From NCBI RefSeq assembly GCF_009818105.1, contig NZ_CP046564.1:1674001-1738000 (forward strand): DNA of 64,000 bases. The letters are read 5' to 3'. The position numbers and the translations under genes are program-made. This document shows, in pieces, positions 1-9,837 of this stretch. Below the pieces are notes generated by a model. It worked only from the letters and a program-made list of their open reading frames with translations. It did not search any database and was not told where the DNA came from. How positions within the stretch are numbered: position 1 is the stretch's first letter; the number at the start of each line of letters is the position of its first letter. The stretch comes from Bacillus sp. N1-1 (GTDB lineage: Bacteria; Bacillota; Bacilli; Bacillales; Guptibacillaceae).

Positions 1-1
1 G

Positions 2-1255
2 AAAACGCTATTAATTGAAAAAGATAAAAAGAGTGGGTTGATTTATAAAGGAGAACTGCTTCAGCCAAAGAGCCTTGAAGTTCTTGATCGGATTAATGTG
101 CTAGAAGTTGTGAAAGAGAACGGGTTTCTGTTACCTTCGATTGAATTTTACGAGTATAACCAAACAGATGATGGATCAATGGAACAGCTGAGTGTTAATG
201 AGTTCCGTTACGATGTAATCCCATCTCCATACAACACGTCACTTATGATTCCGCATGAGCGGCTAAAAGAGCTTTTGTTTGAAGAAGCTTCGAAATATGA
301 TTCGGTTGATTATATACAGCCTGCGAAATTAACGGGTTTTACTGAAGAAGAGCCTGAGAACAGGAAAGCCATTATTCAAACGAAAGAAGGAGAGCGTGAA
401 ATTCATGCAAACTTTTATATTGGCGCCGAGGGAAGGGCATCTCCGACAAGAACGGCAATGGAAGTTGAGATGAAGAATACGAAATACAATCATCATTTCT
501 TAACAGTTTCGTTTCCGAGACCAGAAACGCTCGATCAGTCAACGATCATTACGACTCAAAATAAATTTGTTGGCCTTTTCCCGCTTCCAAACAATGAAGT
601 GAGAAGCGTTCTCTTAATTAAACCAGGTGAATTTAAGACGATGCGAGAAGAGGGACTGGAATCGTTTTACCGTGCTTATTGTGAACTGATGCCTGAACTT
701 AAAGGCTATGTGCATCAGATTGATGCGTGGAAAAAAATTCAGCTCATGATTCCGGTTAGACACAATGTTTCAAATTACGTGAAGAACAATTTTATTTTAA
801 CTGGAGATGCAGCTCATAGCGTTCACCCTATGGCAGGCGAAGGTATGAACCTGGCAATTCAGGATTCAGATGTGTTAGGAGAACTTCTCTGCTGGATGTT
901 TCAAACAAATCAAACGGATTGGAAGCATCTAAAGTGGTATGAAAAAGTAAGAAAGCCGCGAGCAGAATATGTTTCAACATTAAGCCACCAGGCTGCATTG
1001 CTTTACTCATTTCCTTATCGGCCGTGGCAGAAGCTTCGTATAAAAGGAGTGAAGCAAACGGAGCATTCCCCGCTCCTTCATTTTAAACAGATGCTGAATA
1101 CGTCAGGTCTGGGAATTTGGAAATTCACCTTGTTGGATCGTATGAAACAAGCAGGATTCATTCCAGCTTCGATAGGGAACGGGAAATTAAGTAAATACCA
1201 TAAAAGGAAAAGGATGTTTACGAAGGAAGATGACTATCCGTGGTATCGCAAATGA
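2..1255 (+). CDS. FAD-dependent monooxygenase (PHBH/UbiH-like), 5' end outside window
   Basis: Flavoprotein of the p-hydroxybenzoate hydroxylase/UbiH type, which uses NAD(P)H and O2 to hydroxylate or epoxidise aromatic or polyketide-like substrates. The reading frame is open from base 2, where it reads like the first beta strand of the FAD fold (TLLIEK), so the GxGxxG motif and true start lie left of the window. The second FAD motif, GDAAHSVHPMAGEGMN, is clear near base 805. The TTG at base 38 is only the first start-like codon and is not the real start. A methyltransferase follows after 16 nt and an amidotransferase after that, suggesting tailoring of a small molecule. The substrate is unknown. 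Confidence 0.82.
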   Translation, partial: KTLLIEKDKKSGLIYKGELLQPKSLEVLDRINVLEVVKENGFLLPSIEFYEYNQTDDGSMEQLSVNEFRYDVIPSPYNTSLMIPHERLKELLFEEASKYDSVDYIQPAKLTGFTEEEPENRKAIIQTKEGEREIHANFYIGAEGRASPTRTAMEVEMKNTKYNHHFLTVSFPRPETLDQSTIITTQNKFVGLFPLPNNEVRSVLLIKPGEFKTMREEGLESFYRAYCELMPELKGYVHQIDAWKKIQLMIPVRHNVSNYVKNNFILTGDAAHSVHPMAGEGMNLAIQDSDVLGELLCWMFQTNQTDWKHLKWYEKVRKPRAEYVSTLSHQAALLYSFPYRPWQKLRIKGVKQTEHSPLLHFKQMLNTSGLGIWKFTLLDRMKQAGFIPASIGNGKLSKYHKRKRMFTKEDDYPWYRK

Positions 1256-1271
1256 GACGGGAGGAAGTAAA

Positions 1272-2267
1272 ATGAAAGAAATTAAAAGGATCTGGCGTGC
1301 TCGAAAGTGGATGAAAAGTAATGAGCCCTTTTTATATGCCTGGCACGCTCACGTAGGATATGTACACGATTTATTTGATGAATTCGAATCCGGCACCACC
1401 GTCTCAAGCGTTGCGACCAAACGAGACATGAATGAACTGCTTCTAACAAGATGGGCCGATGTTGGTGTGGCAATCGGTCATTTAACAAATGAAGAGAATG
1501 GAAAAATTCGTTCAAAGAAACATATGGTGGAGTCAATATCCAAAAATAGTGAGCAGTCTGTTGGCATTTTATTAAAAGAAATGATGGAATTACATATTCC
1601 GATTTTGCTTTCTTATCCGGATTTACTAAACAAAGATCAACATGCCCTCTATCAGGATGAAGACTATGGTGGAACTGTTGCAGCGACATCAAGCTTTATT
1701 GAACGGTTTGCCTTTCCAAAGATTTATCAAGCCATTAAATCAACAAATGCAACTTCTGTCATTGATTTTGGTGCAGGATATGCAGGTTATTTATCGCGTA
1801 TTGGGGCGAAGCTTGAAAATATGAAACTTGTTGGAATTGAGAAAAATCGATCGGTTTGTTTGGATGCAGAGGACCACATCCATTTTCCGTTAAAATCACC
1901 GATTAACCTCTACCCTGATGATATGATGACGTGGAAATGGGACGGAGAGCCATTTGATGTAGCCATGATGAACAATTTACTCTACTATTTTGCTCCTGAG
2001 GATCGAGTGAAGCTGTTTGAGAAAGCCAATGAAGTAACTGGGGAAAATGGTCAGCTTCTCATTATCACCCCAATGCATGAATCCAAGCATGGCCTTGCCT
2101 TTTCAGCAGCGTTTAATAGCTTCATGAGTGCACACGATAATCTGTTTCCGCTGCCGAGTCGAGAGGAAATGGAGGAGCTTGCCGCTGAAACTGGATTTCA
2201 ATTAAAGCAGGTAAAACCTGTTGTCAAAGAAGGCGCATGGTACTTCTTGCGTTTTCAAAAAGTGTGA
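1272..2267 (+). CDS. class I SAM-dependent methyltransferase
   Basis: 331-residue methyltransferase. SAM motif I is seen at about residues 163-178 (VIDFGAGYAGYLSRIG), followed by an acidic residue after the second strand (VGIEKN) and a motif IV-like segment (FDVAMMNNLLYY). The N-terminal ~150 residues are a helical extension of unknown role. I chose ATG 1272 because a GGAGG sits 8-12 nt upstream; the longer frame from 1230 has no such site. It lies 16 nt after the FAD monooxygenase, so the two are probably co-transcribed and may modify the same product. A terminator-like hairpin follows directly. Substrate unknown. Confidence 0.8.
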   Translation: MKEIKRIWRARKWMKSNEPFLYAWHAHVGYVHDLFDEFESGTTVSSVATKRDMNELLLTRWADVGVAIGHLTNEENGKIRSKKHMVESISKNSEQSVGILLKEMMELHIPILLSYPDLLNKDQHALYQDEDYGGTVAATSSFIERFAFPKIYQAIKSTNATSVIDFGAGYAGYLSRIGAKLENMKLVGIEKNRSVCLDAEDHIHFPLKSPINLYPDDMMTWKWDGEPFDVAMMNNLLYYFAPEDRVKLFEKANEVTGENGQLLIITPMHESKHGLAFSAAFNSFMSAHDNLFPLPSREEMEELAAETGFQLKQVKPVVKEGAWYFLRFQKV

Positions 2268-2293
2268 GGCCTTTTAAAAGGTCTCTTTTTTTC
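2266..2293 (+). terminator. rho-independent terminator after methyltransferase gene
   Basis: Near-perfect inverted repeat GAGGCCTTTTAAAAGGTCTC followed by seven T. It overlaps the methyltransferase stop codon and separates it transcriptionally from asnO. Confidence 0.7.
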
Positions 2294-2310
2294 GTTGTAA
2301 CTGAGACATT

Positions 2311-2338
2311 TTGCACGAAACTTAGGCGTATGCATAAT
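2311..2338 (+). promoter_or_regulatory. candidate asnO promoter
   Basis: TTGCAC at 2311-2316, 16-bp spacer, CATAAT at 2333-2338, between the upstream terminator and asnO. It resembles a sigma-A promoter. AsnO of B. subtilis is expressed in sporulation, so another sigma factor could act here; I cannot tell. Confidence 0.35.
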
Positions 2339-2372
2339 GTGAAAAGAGAGCAACGAGGGGAGGAAGATCTTT

Positions 2373-4214
2373 TTGTGTGGAATAACGGGATGGGTGGATT
2401 GGAAGAAAAATCTAACAGGCGAAGAGAAAGTCCTCCAGGATATGGCGCAAACTTTATCAAAAAGAGGACCTGATGCATCAAACGATTGGGTTGATGGGCA
2501 TTGTGGATTTGGTCATACGCGATTAGTCGTTGTCGATCCGGCTGGTGGAAGTCAGCCTATGACAAGAAAACATGGTGATATCAACTATACAATTTGTTAT
2601 AACGGTGAGTTATACAATACAGAGGATTTACGCAAAGTTCTCCTCGGTAAGGGATATACTTTCCAATCTCATTCAGATACGGAAGTTCTTTTAACGTGCT
2701 ATGTCGAGTGGGGAGAGCAGTGTGTGGATCATTTGAATGGCATATTTGCCTTTGGGATTTGGGATGGGGAACGTCTCTTTCTTGCAAGAGATCGACTTGG
2801 GGTTAAACCGTTATTTTATCGACAAAGTGGAAGTTCGCTTCAATTCGGATCTGAACTTAAAGCGATACTTGCTCATCCAGACGTCAAGAAGGAGATCGAC
2901 CGAGGTGGTTTACAAGAAATCTTTGGCCTAGGTCCATCTCGTACGCCAGGTCACGGTGTTTTTCGTGGAATCAGTGAGCTCCGGCCGGGATTTGCTATGA
3001 AGTTTGACCGAAGCGGGCTACGGATATGGCGTTATTGGAACGTCGTAAGTAACGAGCATACGGATAACCTTGATACTACGGTGGAAAAGGTTGGCGATCT
3101 TTTAAAAGATTCGATTAAAAGGCAGCTTGTAGCGGATGTTCCCGTATGTACGTTTTTATCCGGTGGGGTTGATTCTAGTGCGATCACTTCTGTTGCTCGA
3201 AGTGCATTTCAGGATGATGGGAAAGGTACGCTTCGCTCCTTTTCCGTAGACTATGTTGATAATGATAAATACTTTAAGAGTAGTGAATTTCAGCCTAATT
3301 CAGATGCGCCTTGGATTAAAAAGGTTTCCGCGGAGCTAGCAACAGATCATACGAACTGTGTAATTGACACAGCTCAGCTTGTTCATCATTTAAAAGAAGC
3401 GATTGAATGTCGTGATCTTCCGGGCATGGCTGACGTCGATTCATCCTTGCTATGGTTCTCAAAAGAAATCAAAAAACACGCAACTGTTGCGTTATCTGGT
3501 GAATGTGCGGATGAGATCTTTGGTGGTTATCCTTGGTTTCATAAACCGGAACTATTAGATCAGGAACAGTTTCCATGGATGCGGTCTACTCTTGAAAGAC
3601 AGGCGATGTTAAAAGAAGACGTTCGGAATAAGTTGAAATTAGAAGACTACGTGATTGAAAGGTACCGCGAGTCGATTAAAGAAACCCCGGCTCTTGATGG
3701 CGAAAGTGAAATCGAAGCAAAAAGAAGAGCACTCTTTTATTTAAACTTAAATTGGTTTATGACAACGTTACTTGAACGCAAAGATCGTATGAGCATGGGG
3801 GCTAGTTTAGAAGTTAGGGTGCCGTTTTCCGACCACCGTATCATTGAATACGTTTGGAACGTACCGTGGGAGATGAAAATGCTTGATGGACGAGAAAAAG
3901 GGCTATTGCGTAAAGCGATGACTGGAACGCTCTCGCATGATGTTCTCTACCGTAAAAAAAGCCCTTATCCTAAAACGTATAACCCAGCTTATACGAAAGC
4001 CGTTTCCTCATGGCTTCAAGATACGCTCAACAATAAGCAAGCGCCACTCCTCGAATTAATCGATCAAAAAGTTGTTCAAGAAATTATCGATTCAGAGGGG
4101 AAAGCATTTAAAGTGCCTTGGTTCGGTCAGCTAATGGCAGGGCCACAATTAATTGCCCACCTTGCTCAAATCAATTACTGGATGGAACATCATAACGTGA
4201 ATTTAGTAGATTAA
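2373..4214 (+). CDS. asnO: asparagine synthetase (glutamine-hydrolysing), AsnO type
   Basis: 613 residues, the size of B. subtilis AsnO (YisO). It transfers glutamine-derived ammonia to an AMP-activated carboxylate, normally aspartate. The TTG start at 2373 places the catalytic Cys at position 2 (MCGITGW), as Ntn amidotransferases require; a GAGGGGAGG ribosome site lies 8 nt upstream. The glutaminase domain covers about residues 1-200 (RGPDA, CYNGELYN, RDRLGVKPLFY). The synthetase domain has the PP-loop SGGVDSS at about 263-269 and SGECADEIFGGYPW further on. AsnO homologues act in sporulation; next to a monooxygenase and a methyltransferase it could instead amidate a specialised metabolite, which is inference only. 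Confidence 0.85.
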   Translation: MCGITGWVDWKKNLTGEEKVLQDMAQTLSKRGPDASNDWVDGHCGFGHTRLVVVDPAGGSQPMTRKHGDINYTICYNGELYNTEDLRKVLLGKGYTFQSHSDTEVLLTCYVEWGEQCVDHLNGIFAFGIWDGERLFLARDRLGVKPLFYRQSGSSLQFGSELKAILAHPDVKKEIDRGGLQEIFGLGPSRTPGHGVFRGISELRPGFAMKFDRSGLRIWRYWNVVSNEHTDNLDTTVEKVGDLLKDSIKRQLVADVPVCTFLSGGVDSSAITSVARSAFQDDGKGTLRSFSVDYVDNDKYFKSSEFQPNSDAPWIKKVSAELATDHTNCVIDTAQLVHHLKEAIECRDLPGMADVDSSLLWFSKEIKKHATVALSGECADEIFGGYPWFHKPELLDQEQFPWMRSTLERQAMLKEDVRNKLKLEDYVIERYRESIKETPALDGESEIEAKRRALFYLNLNWFMTTLLERKDRMSMGASLEVRVPFSDHRIIEYVWNVPWEMKMLDGREKGLLRKAMTGTLSHDVLYRKKSPYPKTYNPAYTKAVSSWLQDTLNNKQAPLLELIDQKVVQEIIDSEGKAFKVPWFGQLMAGPQLIAHLAQINYWMEHHNVNLVD

Positions 4215-4215
4215 G

Positions 4216-4250
4216 AAAAGGACCGGAGCCTGGGGGCTCCGGTCCTTTTC
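4216..4250 (+). terminator. strong terminator after asnO
   Basis: Perfect 15-bp stem (AAAAGGACCGGAGCC with its complement) closing a TGGG loop and ending in TTTT. Confidence 0.9.
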
Positions 4251-4270
4251 TATTGGTGTTTATAGTGTAG

Positions 4271-4400
4271 GGCTCCAGCGCTTGTCGAGGCTAAACGGGC
4301 GCTTCCGCTTTTCGTTGATCCAGCTGCAGTGGGCAGACACTCGGTCACTTCACCCTATAACTCAAACACAAAGACCGTGTAACGGGCGCTTCCGCTTTTT
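4271..4400 (+). repeat. structured repeat cluster 1 (half unit plus rearranged unit)
   Basis: A 3' half unit (4271-4313, ending CTTCCGCTTTTC) is followed by a second unit (4317-4400). The second has the normal 5' arm (AGTGGGC, AGACAC), apical stem start and loop AAAGACC, but then jumps to AACGGGCGCTTCCGC. Its outer 5' arm AGTGGGC therefore cannot pair with its 3' arm GGGCGCT, so it looks like a deletion or recombination product between two copies. The CTTTTT end lies 3 bases from the amtB stop codon (amtB is on the other strand). Confidence 0.8.
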
Positions 4401-4403
4401 GTT

Positions 4404-5807
4404 TTACCCGCTGGTTTTTGCTTCGGCTTGTGGTTCTTTAACACCTGGTTCGAGTCCGTTGAGTCGCTCGACTAGGCCGTGGCCGAATGGAGAAGGGGAT
4501 GAAGGGCTTTCGTTGTTGTTTAGAATGCCGCCTCTAAGCTCGTATGCTGTGGAGCCGTGCTCGGCGAAATCAAGTCCTTGAATTTCTTCTTCACGAGAAA
4601 CGCGGATTGATGTGAAACGTGTATAGATGAATAAAAAGGTGCCAACCGTTCCCATTGTCCAGGCCATAACTGCTAGAATTCCGATTGCTTGAACAAGGAT
4701 AAGGGATGCGCCGCCTCCGTAAAATAATCCTCCATCGATAGCAAATAATCCGACTGCTAAAGTTCCCCATACCCCGCATACGCCGTGAACTGCAATTGCT
4801 CCAACGGGATCATCCAATTTTACGCGACGGTCGATCAGCTGAACGGCTTCAATTAGAATAACTCCAGAAATGAGACCGATAAACATGGCGCCAATTGGGG
4901 ATACGCTTGCTGTACCTGCTGTAATTCCGACTAATCCAGCTAATGCTCCGTTAAGTGTTAAGGAAGCATCAATTTGCTTATAGCGAACGTAAGAATAAAG
5001 GGCACTTCCAATGACACCACTTGAAGCTGAGAGAAGAGTGGTTGCTACGATAGTAGGAATAAGTGCGTCGCTTGCTGAAAGAGTACTACCTGCATTAAAA
5101 CCAAACCAACCGAACCAGAGAATGAATACTCCAAGAGCACCGAGTGGAATATTATGTCCTTGAATAACATTTACCTTGCCGTTCGAATATTTCCCAATAC
5201 GTCCTCCGAGAAACGCAACGGCAACTACTGCTCCAAGTGCACCAGTCATGTGAACGACCGTTGATCCTGCAAAGTCCGTGAATCCTAACTCTGCAAGCCA
5301 TCCGCCACCCCAGATCCAGTGGCCAACGACAGGGTAGACAAATCCAATCATAATTACTGTAACAGCGATGTAGCTAATCAGTTTCATTCGTTCAGCTACT
5401 GCCCCAGAAATGATCGTTGCACAAGTTGCTGCAAAGACGGCTTGGAATACAAAGAATCCAAGATTTTCAGATTGTCCAAAGAGAAAGAAGCCATCACTAC
5501 CAATAAATCCGCCTGCTGACGAACCAAACATTAATCCATAGCCAACAATGAAGTAAAGAACTGCACCGATCGACATCGTTAGTAAGTTTTTCATTAAAAT
5601 GTTTAATGCGTTTTTCGAGCGAGTAAACCCAGTTTCAACCATTGCGAATCCTGCGTGCATAAAGAATACGAGAAATGCAGCAATCATAATCCAAACCGTA
5701 TCCATTGAAGCACTCAAGGCACTTACTTCTGTAGCATCACCTGCAGCGAAGACATGCCCACCTGAAAGAAGGAAGAGAAGAGCGAACAAACCAGTGATCT
5801 TTTTCAT
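4404..5807 (-). CDS. amtB: ammonium transporter AmtB
   Basis: 467-residue Amt/MEP/Rh channel that conducts ammonium/ammonia across the membrane. It has an N-terminal signal peptide, eleven expected hydrophobic segments, and both pore histidines (GSTVVHMTGALGA and AIAVHGVCGVWGT). The cytoplasmic tail carries the family motif EEEIQGLDFAEHGSTAYE, the region that docks PII proteins. I chose ATG 5807: the ATG at 5819 overlaps its own AAAGGA site, whereas 5807 has correct spacing. It lies 22 nt after glnK, its PII regulator, in one operon. A structured repeat begins 3 nt beyond the stop codon. Confidence 0.95.
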   Translation of the reverse strand: MKKITGLFALLFLLSGGHVFAAGDATEVSALSASMDTVWIMIAAFLVFFMHAGFAMVETGFTRSKNALNILMKNLLTMSIGAVLYFIVGYGLMFGSSAGGFIGSDGFFLFGQSENLGFFVFQAVFAATCATIISGAVAERMKLISYIAVTVIMIGFVYPVVGHWIWGGGWLAELGFTDFAGSTVVHMTGALGAVVAVAFLGGRIGKYSNGKVNVIQGHNIPLGALGVFILWFGWFGFNAGSTLSASDALIPTIVATTLLSASSGVIGSALYSYVRYKQIDASLTLNGALAGLVGITAGTASVSPIGAMFIGLISGVILIEAVQLIDRRVKLDDPVGAIAVHGVCGVWGTLAVGLFAIDGGLFYGGGASLILVQAIGILAVMAWTMGTVGTFLFIYTRFTSIRVSREEEIQGLDFAEHGSTAYELRGGILNNNESPSSPSPFGHGLVERLNGLEPGVKEPQAEAKTSG

Positions 5808-5829
5808 TGTTTTTATCATCCTTTTCTTT

Positions 5830-6171
5830 TTATTTAAATGCAGTTAGTCCATGTTCACCAGATCGTATGCGAATGACATCCTCGACCGGATAGACGAATA
5901 TTTTACCGTCCCCAACTTCTCCTGTTGCACATATATCTCGAATATTCTTAATCACATGATCAAGTAGATGGTCGTCGAAAATGAGCTCTACTTTAATTTT
6001 TGCTTGAAGTGAGACTTCGAAGTGGCTTCCTCTAAACACGCCTGTTTGCTTTTTTTGTAATCCGCATCCGGCTACCTCGGAAACGGTCATGCCTGTGATT
6101 CCTTCATCTCGCAATCGATCTCTCAGTTCCTGGAATGCTTCAGGGCGAATAATGGCTTCTACTTTTTTCAT
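5830..6171 (-). CDS. glnK: PII nitrogen-regulatory protein GlnK/NrgB
   Basis: 113-residue PII trimer subunit that senses ATP/ADP and 2-oxoglutarate and blocks AmtB when nitrogen is plentiful. It opens with MKKVEAIIRP and ends with the usual ATP-binding C-terminal region (GKIFVYPVEDVIRIRSGE). The T-loop has Phe at position 51 (GSHFEVS) where enteric PII has the uridylylated Tyr51, consistent with control by ligands rather than uridylylation, as in other Bacillaceae. Unlike the B. subtilis nrgA-nrgB order, glnK is first here. A perfect TnrA/GlnR box lies 14 nt upstream of its start. Confidence 0.93.
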   Translation of the reverse strand: MKKVEAIIRPEAFQELRDRLRDEGITGMTVSEVAGCGLQKKQTGVFRGSHFEVSLQAKIKVELIFDDHLLDHVIKNIRDICATGEVGDGKIFVYPVEDVIRIRSGEHGLTAFK

Positions 6172-6184
6172 GTAAGACCCTCCA

Positions 6185-6201
6185 TGTCAGTTTTTCTAAC
6201 A
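6185..6201 (-). promoter_or_regulatory. TnrA/GlnR operator (proximal)
   Basis: In the gene direction it reads TGTTAGAAAAACTGACA, a perfect match to the TnrA/GlnR consensus TGTNA-N7-TNACA. It lies between the likely promoter (-10 ATGTTA complement at 6223-6228, -35 at 6246-6251, 17-bp spacer) and the glnK ribosome site. This downstream position suits repression by GlnR, or roadblocking. Confidence 0.8.
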
Positions 6202-6279
6202 TTGCTTTTTTTCTATATCCTCATGTTATGCTCAGAAAACGTGAAATTCAAGTTTATTTTTAGAAAATTTAAAATACTT

Positions 6280-6296
6280 TGTTAGAAAATCTAACT
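6280..6296 (-). promoter_or_regulatory. TnrA/GlnR operator (distal)
   Basis: TGTTAGAAAATCTAACT on the + strand, one mismatch (last base) from TGTNA-N7-TNACA. It is upstream of the candidate -35, so TnrA activation under nitrogen limitation is plausible. The distance to the proposed start (~70 nt) is longer than the usual ~50, so the promoter call may be shifted. Confidence 0.65.
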
Positions 6297-6374
6297 ATGT
6301 CTAAAATGAATTATCAGAATATTCAAGGCGTGGTAAGGATGATTACGCTTACAGAGTAGGTAGAGGATTTGATA

Positions 6375-6410
6375 CGAAAAAATCTCCCGGATTCTATATC
6401 CGAGAGATTT
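6375..6410 (-). terminator. terminator after the amylase gene
   Basis: In the minus direction, AAATCTCTCGGAT and ATCCGGGAGATTT form a stem around a 5-nt loop, followed by a T-run, just after the stop at 6415. Confidence 0.8.
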
Positions 6411-6414
6411 GTCC

Positions 6415-8184
<1,770 letters not shown>

Positions 8185-8334
8185 TTAGTTTTAAAAAATC
8201 ACCCTAGCTTTTTCTAATAGAAGAAAAGGCATGTAGCGCTTCTTCTCTATCAAATGTAGAAGATCAATCGCTTCTAGTCAAATGTAAAAAACAAGGAGGA
8301 TTTGGTATTTCGAAAAAATTTTGAAAAAACTTTG

Positions 8335-8371
8335 TGCAAACGGTTGCGAAAAATTAATGGGCATGTATAAT
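8335..8371 (+). promoter_or_regulatory. mdxE promoter with overlapping LacI/CcpA operator
   Basis: TATAAT at 8366-8371 with TTGCGA 16 bp upstream (8344-8349). The operator-like TGCAAACGGTTGCG (8335-8348) covers the -35 region, so a bound LacI-family repressor would block the promoter. Confidence 0.65.
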
Positions 8372-8388
8372 AGGTTATAGAAAGTCAG

Positions 8389-8426
8389 TGCAATCGTTTT
8401 CACTAAAGCATATGAAAGCGCTTGTA
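8389..8426 (+). promoter_or_regulatory. two further LacI/cre-like sites in the mdxE leader
   Basis: TGCAATCGTTTTCA (8389-8402) matches the cre pattern at every specified position. TGAAAGCGCTTGTA (8413-8426) matches the TGAAARCGYTTWCA form with two mismatches. Both are downstream of the -10 and 33-70 nt before the start codon. One may serve CcpA and another the local regulator. Confidence 0.55.
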
Positions 8427-8458
8427 TGATGATCGAAAATTTAAGAGGGGGTTAACAC

Positions 8459-9742
8459 ATGAAACGCTTTTTCGCTTTGTTTTTTACTCTAGTTCTTGCA
8501 ATCGGCGTTCTTGCAGCATGCGGACCGCAAAACAATGAAAACGCTTCAAGTAACGGGGGAGGCAGTGATTCTGAAGGGGATGACGCTAACAAACCTGAGA
8601 AGCTCGTTGTTTGGGAAGATACAGATAAAGGGATTGCGCTCGAACCGGCAATTGCTAGTTTCGAAGAAGAGTATGGCATTAAAGTTGAATTTAAAGAACT
8701 AGGTATGGCGGATGAAATTAGAGAACAAATTCGTCTTGACGGCCCAGCAGGTACTGGACCTGACGTTATTACACTACCACACGATCAAATTGGACAAGCT
8801 GCGGTTGAGGGACTTATTTCTCCAATCGAAGTTGAGCAGTCCGTTGTTGATACGTTTACAGAATCTTCTATTCAAGCAGAAAGCTTTGATGGAAAGCTAT
8901 ACGGACTACCAAAAGCAACAGAAACACCTGTTTTTATTTACAACAAAGAACTTATGGACAAAGCACCAGAATCCATGGATGAAGTCTATGATTTCGCAAA
9001 GGATTTTACAAAAGACAAGCAGTATGGCTTCTTAGCACTTTGGGATAATTTCTATTTTGCAAACGCTGTATTAGCTGGTTATGGAGGCTATGTCTTTGAT
9101 CGCACAGATGATGGCCTGAATCCGGATGATATCGGTCTGAACAATGAAGGTGCAGTAGAAGGTACTGAGTACATTCAGAAATGGTACGAAGAAGGGCTAT
9201 TCCCTAAAGGTCTTATTGGTGAAAACGGTGGATCAACGATGGACGGTCTCTTTAATGAAGGAAAAGCCGCTTCCGTTATGAACGGACCATGGTCATTCCA
9301 GGGCTATAAAGATGCTGGTATTGATATTGGTGTTGCACCAATGCCTAAACTTCCAAACGGCGAAAACTTTAAAACATTTATCGGTGTTAAAGGATGGCAC
9401 GTAAGTAACTTCTCTGAGAACAAAGAATGGGCTACGAAGCTTGTTGAATGGTTAACGAACGAGGAAAATGCGAAGATTCGTTATGAAGAAACAGCTGAAA
9501 TCCCTCCAGTTAAATCACTTATCGAAGACCCAGTTATTGCTGAGAATGAAGGTGCAAGTGCAGTAGCAGTTCAATCTCAATATGGTGTTCCAATGCCTAA
9601 CATTCCAGAAATGGCAGAAGTATGGGAGCCAGCGGCATCTGCACTTCAGCTAGTTGCTACGAATAAGCAAGAGCCGAAAGCTGCATTAGATGAAGCAACG
9701 AAAACAATTAAGTCTCAAATTGAACAAAATCACAGCAACTAA
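8459..9742 (+). CDS. mdxE: maltodextrin ABC transporter, substrate-binding lipoprotein
   Basis: 427-residue extracellular solute-binding protein (family 1) that captures maltose/maltodextrin for import. The signal peptide ends in a lipobox (LAAC, Cys at about 21) followed by a Gly/Ser/Asp-rich linker, so it is membrane-anchored. The mature part resembles MalE-type proteins (LVVWEDTDKG, GKLYGLPKATETP, MNGPWSFQGYKDAGI). ATG 8459 has GAGGGGG upstream. It is first of the mdxEFG set and is followed by a hairpin that should keep its expression above that of the permeases, as is common for binding proteins. Confidence 0.92.
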   Translation: MKRFFALFFTLVLAIGVLAACGPQNNENASSNGGGSDSEGDDANKPEKLVVWEDTDKGIALEPAIASFEEEYGIKVEFKELGMADEIREQIRLDGPAGTGPDVITLPHDQIGQAAVEGLISPIEVEQSVVDTFTESSIQAESFDGKLYGLPKATETPVFIYNKELMDKAPESMDEVYDFAKDFTKDKQYGFLALWDNFYFANAVLAGYGGYVFDRTDDGLNPDDIGLNNEGAVEGTEYIQKWYEEGLFPKGLIGENGGSTMDGLFNEGKAASVMNGPWSFQGYKDAGIDIGVAPMPKLPNGENFKTFIGVKGWHVSNFSENKEWATKLVEWLTNEENAKIRYEETAEIPPVKSLIEDPVIAENEGASAVAVQSQYGVPMPNIPEMAEVWEPAASALQLVATNKQEPKAALDEATKTIKSQIEQNHSN

Positions 9743-9756
9743 TGATTTGAAAATTC

Positions 9757-9787
9757 AAAGCGGTACTCCGGAAACGGGGTACTGCTT
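9757..9787 (+). terminator. intercistronic hairpin between mdxE and mdxF
   Basis: AGCGGTACTCCG and CGGGGTACTGCT pair around GAAA. There is no long T-run, so it probably acts as partial terminator or mRNA stabiliser giving more binding protein than permease. Confidence 0.6.
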
Positions 9788-9837
9788 CTCACTTTAATGC
9801 TACAAAAGTGAGGAGAAGAAAGGGGATTGCCATCACG

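Noticed and set aside
1282..1692. 136-codon minus-strand ORF inside the methyltransferase gene
   Set aside because: It is antisense to a well-supported gene, has no ribosome site and its product has no recognisable motif.
9808..9837. GTG start for mdxF giving ten extra residues
   Set aside because: No ribosome site before the GTG; ATG 9838 is preceded by AAGGGG and gives the usual MalF-type start.
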